Made by a program: the position numbers and the translations under genes. From Pyrenopolyporus hunteri (taxonomy: Eukaryota > Ascomycota > Sordariomycetes > Xylariales > Hypoxylaceae): 64,000 nt of DNA. The notes under the pieces are model-generated. The model saw only the letters and a program-made list of their open reading frames with translations. It was not told the DNA's origin and did no database searches. Positions 58,898-64,000 of the stretch are shown one piece after another. The stretch spans positions 4,340,001 through 4,404,000 of the forward strand of contig CADCXC010000038.1 of assembly GCA_902806595.1 (NCBI GenBank), in the 5' to 3' direction. The stretch's first letter is position 1. Every line of letters begins with the position of its first letter.

Positions 58898-61762
58898 CTA
58901 TAATTGATCTAACCCGAACAAGCTCGATACGTGGAGCGTCTGCCCGCCACTACTCCTAGCTCCTAAGCTCTTGACCATATCTATATCCCTCTTGGCTTTA
59001 TTCGGTATGGGCTTCGCGTCGGTAACTTTCAGCCACTCGCCGTTGAACGCGTTAACAAGCCAATTATTCAGTTCTACCCTCAGTTAGCATGCATATCCCT
59101 ACTTGCTGAAGGTAACAAGGCGGAGGATACTCACTATCATAAACAATGTGGTTCGCGTTATGGAAGTAGATGCCGTGGTTGCTATCCGGGAACATATGCA
59201 AATCGTAGTTCTCAACGCCAGCTAGGTCCAGCTTATCTAACAGGGTCAATGTGTTCTGCATGTGAACATTGTCGTCGGCGACGCCATGCATTATGAGGAA
59301 GCGCACGTTCTGCCCAAGAGCCGTAACATTGTTGATAGCAGAGCGATCGTACCCCTTTTCGTTCTGCTGCGGTGTGAGCATATACCGCTCTGTGTAGATG
59401 CTGTCGTAGAAGCGCCAGTCCGTCACAGGCGCGACGGCCATGCCGTATCGGAATGTGGCGCCTGCGTCCTGTTCTAGCGTCTTGAGGGTCTGGAACCCGC
59501 CGTACGACCACCCCCAGATGGCGATCCGCGACTCATCTATGTACGGCTTCGCGGCCCAGATCTTAGCTGCCGCGATCTGGTCGTGCGCCTCGATTTCTCC
59601 GAGATGCTTTCGCACGACCACGCGCGCTTTCCGTCCGATAAATCCTGTTCCACGCCCATCGACTGTGACAACGACGTACCCTAGGTTGGCAGCGATGTAC
59701 GATTGGAAGTCGACCGCGAAACGCTTGCTGACCGATTGGGAGCCTGGGCCCGAGTATTGCTGGAATAGTACGGGGTAAATCTTCTTCGGGTCGAAGTGGG
59801 GTGGGCGGCGCTCGACGTAGTTAAGCTCGACGTCATCTACAGTGATAGTACCATAGTCTAACAACGGCAACTCATACTTCTTAGCCTTGTCCGCTAATTC
59901 CTGGTTCTCTTCGATATAGTGTTCGTAAACCTCCGGGTTGCCTGGAGTGCTGATAACCTTTTGTGTTGGTATGTTCGGCCCTCTGTAAGTGACGAGGGCA
60001 TATCCAGTTTTGGTAGAAAACGATACGTCATAGTAGCCTTCCTTGCTTATATCCGTCACCTCCTTTAGGTGAGAACCGTCGAACTTAACACTATATATGT
60101 GCCGCTGGATTGAGGATTCCTTCGTAGCAACGAAGTACGCCAGATTATTCTTCAAGTCAACAGCGGAAGGCGCCGCAACCACTTCCCATTTTCCCGATGT
60201 TAGCATAACAGGCTTGCCGGTATCTAGGGGACTAAAATATGCCATGTGGTCCCCGTCGTCGTGAATGATAGTGTCGATGTAGCCGTCGTCAGGTCGACCG
60301 TTGGAAGGATCAGCAGGGATGTAGGTGGTATCGTGAGAGATCTCGAACCAGCCGCCATCGATTTTGCCCACGTCAACCGTCCTAACCGTCTTCCCCGTCC
60401 GGGCAGCGACGTCGATTAGGACAACGTGCATAATGTCACTGACGCGGTTCGTCTCCTTGACAATGACCTTATTTCCGGCCCATGTAATATCGGTGATTAA
60501 CTGGTCATCAGCGGTAAAACCTCCACTAATGTTAACCGAGAATACGTCACCTTTGGCCATGTCGTAGAAGAGAAGGTCCACGAACGGGTTCGGCGAACCC
60601 GCCTTGGGGTACTTCAGCTGCTGCACTTCCGGGTAGTTCTCCTCCCCAGCAGGAGGCACTTCACCGCTAGGCCTATCAATAAAGAATTGGATCGGATATT
60701 CGGGAACTAGCGTTTCGTTCGTCCTCAGAAAAGCGACAAAATCCCCATTCTCAGACCACCACGTCGCACTATTATCTCCGAAAACCTCCTCTTCGTACAC
60801 CCAATCCGGGATTCCATAGAAATATTCCGGTCCGCCATCTTTCGTGATCTGCACAACATCCTTACTTCCTAACCGTCGCACGTAGAGGTTGTTCGCACTT
60901 GTGTAGATGATCGCGTCGCTCTTGGGACTCCACTGCGCGAGTTGGACCCGGAGCGAGGGGTCCTGGGGATTAAGAGGCTCGGCGGTCTGGGACTCCACGT
61001 CAAATATCCAATAAATTCCAGTGAAAGACCATCTCCAAACGTTTCTCGTGTCGGTAGCGATGAGAACCTTCTTCAAATCGGGGCTCGGCCAGACTTGATC
61101 CGGCGACAACTGGCGGTCGCCCACCTTGAACCACGGTTGCTTAATGAGAGTCTGTGCGGATTGAACATCTCCACCGGCCGCGGTATGTTCTGCATTCTTG
61201 CTCCTGACGTCTTCGACAACGAGGTAGTCTTTCCCGGGCGCACCCTTCTCCAAGAGCAGTCCATCTTCCCCATTCGCACCGGCGATCCAGCTTATTTCGT
61301 GGCTCTCGGGCCGCCAGAACCCACTCATTATCTGATCCAACGTGATCTTCTTCCCGGACCCACGAGACGCCGTGGCGGTGGGGTTGTGGTCTTTTTGCGA
61401 GGAGTGCTGGTACGATTTGGTCGACAAATACGTGAACAGTCCGACCAGCCAGGCGGCGAGGAACACGCCGACCATAATAAGCAGAAACTTTTTAAAGGAC
61501 TTATCTACTCCAACAACCTTCTTTTCCGGCAAAGGAGGCAAGAAGGCGCCGCTTTCTTCTTCCTCGCCATGGCGTAAGGGATCCTCGTCGTCTAGGTCGG
61601 AAAGTCCGGCATTAAGTTTCTCCCGCTCGCTAAGTCGCTCGAATACCAAACTCGTCGTCGATACGGAGGAAAGAGAATCGCGCGATGGTCTTGGGGACGC
61701 TGCGTACGGGTTAGCCCATCCCCCTTTGGGTAAAAGGGGGGATTATGAATCTACAGACCCAT
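58898..61762 (-). CDS. dapB: Dipeptidyl aminopeptidase B, vacuolar type II membrane S9B serine protease
   Basis: Removes X-Pro/X-Ala dipeptides from peptide N-termini in the vacuole (yeast Dap2 type). The model is complement(join(58898..59073, 59135..61699, 61759..61762)), 914 aa. The last intron (59074-59134) restores YDKLNNWLVNAFNGEW, the family C-terminus. The start is inferred: the conserved PRPSRDSLSSVSTTSL stretch is in frame upstream of 61649 with no ATG. A 59-base intron (61700-61758, with GCTAAC branch site) joins it to ATGG, giving MASPRPSRDS; its GTCTGT donor is unusual. A transmembrane helix lies at about residues 73-93. The WVYEEEVFG double-Glu motif marks the beta-propeller, and the nucleophile GWSYGG has Ser733. 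Asp810 or Asp811 (GVADDNVH) and His843 (DSNHGI) complete the triad. The family is certain; the 4-base first exon is the weak point. Confidence 0.9.
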
Positions 61763-63335
61763 TGTCGCGTGTTTCTCTTAGATGAAAAGAGAGGCCATCC
61801 GCCGCAAATCAAATTGCCCTAACCAGCCTTCGTAAATCTAGCAAAATTTATACCACTAGTTGCATATACCGCCGTAGTCTCGTTAACGCGATGGAAGCCT
61901 ACAAATCAGATATGATGTACTTCGAGGATTGTCTCGACTCGTAATGTTCGATGTTCTTGAAATGTGGCGGCAGCTCTGAACCCGCGGCGGATTAAAGACG
62001 TACCTAGGTAGCTTACTAATGCACGGCCACATGGGTGTATATACGCCACCTTTCTATTACTGCCGAATATCTTTACCGCATATATGCATATGACTTCATA
62101 TGGGAATAAACATGGGGGAAATAGGGGTACCCATTCCGCGACATCGATAAGGGCGATATTCTCGTCCTTGGCTTCGTGGTGCGACGCTATCCCTTCAAGG
62201 TTCTTAGATGAATAAATGACTCTGTGGGGGATGCGCGAGCGGAATATATTCATCTGGACATATTAATAGAAAGCAATGGTAGTGGGAAGGAAAATTTAGC
62301 TGCCGCATGAGGTTCTAGTGACTTTAATAGTTGAGGTAAAGCTGCGATATAGGTGACTAGATGTTCCATGTTAAGGGATTATCCACGATTACTATGCTGC
62401 GTTGTGTTTTTGAAGGACTTTTAATGGTATTAATATTTGACTTCGAAGAGAACTGAGTTAGTATAATAATCTTGTAGCAATACAAATCCCGATGTAGAAA
62501 ACCTTCTCAAAAGTGCTCACGCCTTATTAATCCCGATGACGGACAGCTAAATATGCTCATTGTCTAACTTGAGGCGTCGATTGTTTATCTAAGATTCGAT
62601 ATACGAAAAGACGCCCTAAGTACATAAAGCACTTACTACGAATCCAAACGCCATTAACATATTCTTCAACTTCGAGGTGATAACGACTATCTGCATACCT
62701 CTTACGAGGTAGTATGTTCAAAGCCGACGGACGCTAAAACTTCTCCGTTTAATGTCAAATTCCTACGTTTTCGTTTTAATATAACCACGAGAAGTGCTGG
62801 ACAACTCCGGTGGATGATATGTTCTCGCGATAACGGAGCTAATGCGCAAGAATATCTTATGACCGACGAACTAAATGCGAGGGACCTTCGGTGCCTGTCG
62901 TGTAAGCGCCGGTCTCTAAATTAATTGCATGTACCCCATCATAGGTGCGGACGCTAAAGGGCACTAGGTATCTGGCTGCAGGTACGCCTTTGGATATCCG
63001 GCGTTTCACAGCAGACGCGAAGAGCATCAAAAAGGGGTTAGATCCGGGTGAGGGGAGAAGGGGACGGAAGGCAAATTTCATTGGACCAGTTATTACTGGC
63101 CCGGTTTGTCCAAACTTACGATTGTATGCAGCTATGGGTACGAACAAAACGCGAGTAATAGGACGTACTACGAAAAGAGCCGGGGTCGAAACGAATTGAT
63201 GATGGGTGTATTAAATTATGCTAATTTTTCTTTACAAGAGCAGTTTTCCCCGAGCGCTATGAACAAACAAATTATATACGCGAGCTATACCTCCACTTAT
63301 CCAACCTAGGTAGTGCGACGCCCTCAGATGGGCTT
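61763..63335. other. Intergenic region dapB - GPI protein
   Basis: About 1.57 kb. The first part is the dapB upstream region. Open frames at 61906-62253 (-) and 62857-63199 (both strands) have no recognisable domain or splice partners. Overall composition is AT-rich. Nothing else was seen. Confidence 0.5.
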
Positions 63336-63998
63336 CTAGAAGACGGCGGCGACACCCAAAACACCAGCAGCGGCCACGGCACCGGCGAAGAAACCAGTAG
63401 GTCGGGCAGCGCCGGCGGGCGTGGCGGTGGTGCTGCTGCTGGTGTTGGCGGTGTTGGAACCGGTAGGGCTGCCGGTGGCGCTGGTGCCATTGGCCCCGGT
63501 CGCGCTCGCGCTCCCGCACGACGCCGGCGGGGTATCGAGCGAAGAGATAACCTGGGTGATGGCGGCGGCGAACTCGCTGCACTGGGTGGCGAGCGCGCGG
63601 ATCTCGCTGCTGTGCTGGGTGAGCCAGCTGCTGGCCGTCTTGTCGTAGGAGCTGTATTCGGACGAGAGCGAGGCCGGGACCTGGGTGGCCTGGCAGGCAG
63701 CAGACGGGTCGTTGGGGTCGGCGGTGGACGCGTACGATTCGAAGTACGACTCTAGGTCGGGTCCGAGCGTGGGCGCGTCCGAAGCGAGAGACGCTAGGCT
63801 GGACGCGCACGCGGCGTTTATCGTAGGCGTGGGAAGGTCGTCCAGCGAAGGTAGGTCGGTGGTGTCCGCCTGTCGCACCTCGACGACGACAACATGTTCC
63901 CTGCGCAGGGAGTGGAGGCTCTTCAAAGCCGCCGGATTGTAAGTCGCGGCGGCGGTGGAGGCGAGGCCAAGGAGAGCAAGGGTGACGTGGGAAAGCAT
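63336..63998 (-). CDS. Secreted GPI-anchored-like protein, function unknown
   Basis: It is a single exon of 220 aa whose ATG lies two bases from the window edge, so the gene appears complete but its promoter is outside. Residues 1-18 (MLSHVTLALLGLASTAAA) form a signal peptide. The middle region (about residues 55-160) contains spaced Cys residues (Cys64, Cys100, Cys139 and Cys162) and a helical, Ser/Ala-rich pattern. A Ser/Thr/Gly linker (about 163-198) follows, then a C-terminal hydrophobic tail (FFAGAVAAAGVLGVAAVF), the arrangement of a GPI-anchored surface protein. It resembles fungal small secreted proteins described as infection-structure-related, but I cannot assign a function. GC-rich codons generate long antisense frames over it. 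Confidence 0.75.
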   Translation of the reverse strand: MLSHVTLALLGLASTAAATYNPAALKSLHSLRREHVVVVEVRQADTTDLPSLDDLPTPTINAACASSLASLASDAPTLGPDLESYFESYASTADPNDPSAACQATQVPASLSSEYSSYDKTASSWLTQHSSEIRALATQCSEFAAAITQVISSLDTPPASCGSASATGANGTSATGSPTGSNTANTSSSTTATPAGAARPTGFFAGAVAAAGVLGVAAVF

Positions 63999-64000
63999 TT

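Noticed and set aside
62857..63199. Overlapping open frames on both strands
   Set aside because: No domain, no splice partners, and the two frames are complements of each other.

Overview
This window is nuclear DNA of a filamentous ascomycete (Pezizomycotina, most likely a sordariomycete). The reasons are short spliceosomal introns of about 50-100 bases with GTANGT donors and CTAAC-like branch sites, moderate GC content, intron-poor housekeeping genes on both strands, and families typical of these fungi: a GH131 glucanase, a tyrosinase, a 7-TM SAT4/rhodopsin-type protein and a vacuolar dipeptidyl aminopeptidase. No prokaryotic operon, phage, CRISPR array or intact transposase gene was seen. 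All exon models below were worked out by eye from reading phase, splice signals and family conservation.

Layout. 1-10.2 kb: proteasome alpha-7 (PRE10), a convergent BTB protein, a 3.8 kb gene-poor gap that holds a tRNA-like Pol III unit, and a Cdc25 phosphatase. 10.2-18.8 kb: an 8.6 kb stretch with no gene I can support. 18.8-36.4 kb: the nucleolar protein Pol5, an unknown multi-pass membrane protein, a CwfJ/Drn1-type lariat factor, and the giant rRNA-processing factor UTP20, which is divergent from CwfJ across about 0.4 kb. 37.4-45.3 kb: the mitochondrial Zim17 zinc-finger protein, cullin-3 and a disordered proline-rich protein. 45.7-52.6 kb: a secreted GH131 glucanase, a small conserved fungal protein, an F-box/LRR-like protein and a 7-TM protein. 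52.6-64 kb: a hairpin (MITE-like) element, a tyrosinase, a YbjQ-family protein, dipeptidyl aminopeptidase B and a GPI-anchored secreted protein that starts at the window edge.

How the genes work together. Most are unlinked housekeeping genes. Two functional themes recur without proof of linkage: ribosome and RNA biogenesis (Pol5, UTP20, CwfJ) and the ubiquitin-proteasome system (PRE10, the BTB protein as a possible Cul3 adaptor, cullin-3, the F-box protein). I see no convincing secondary-metabolite cluster or new defence system. The most unusual items are the 43-base perfect inverted-repeat element at 53.3-53.7 kb, the tRNA-like Pol III unit at 6.0-6.2 kb, start codons cut off by introns in PRE10 and DAPB, and the fungal YbjQ protein.
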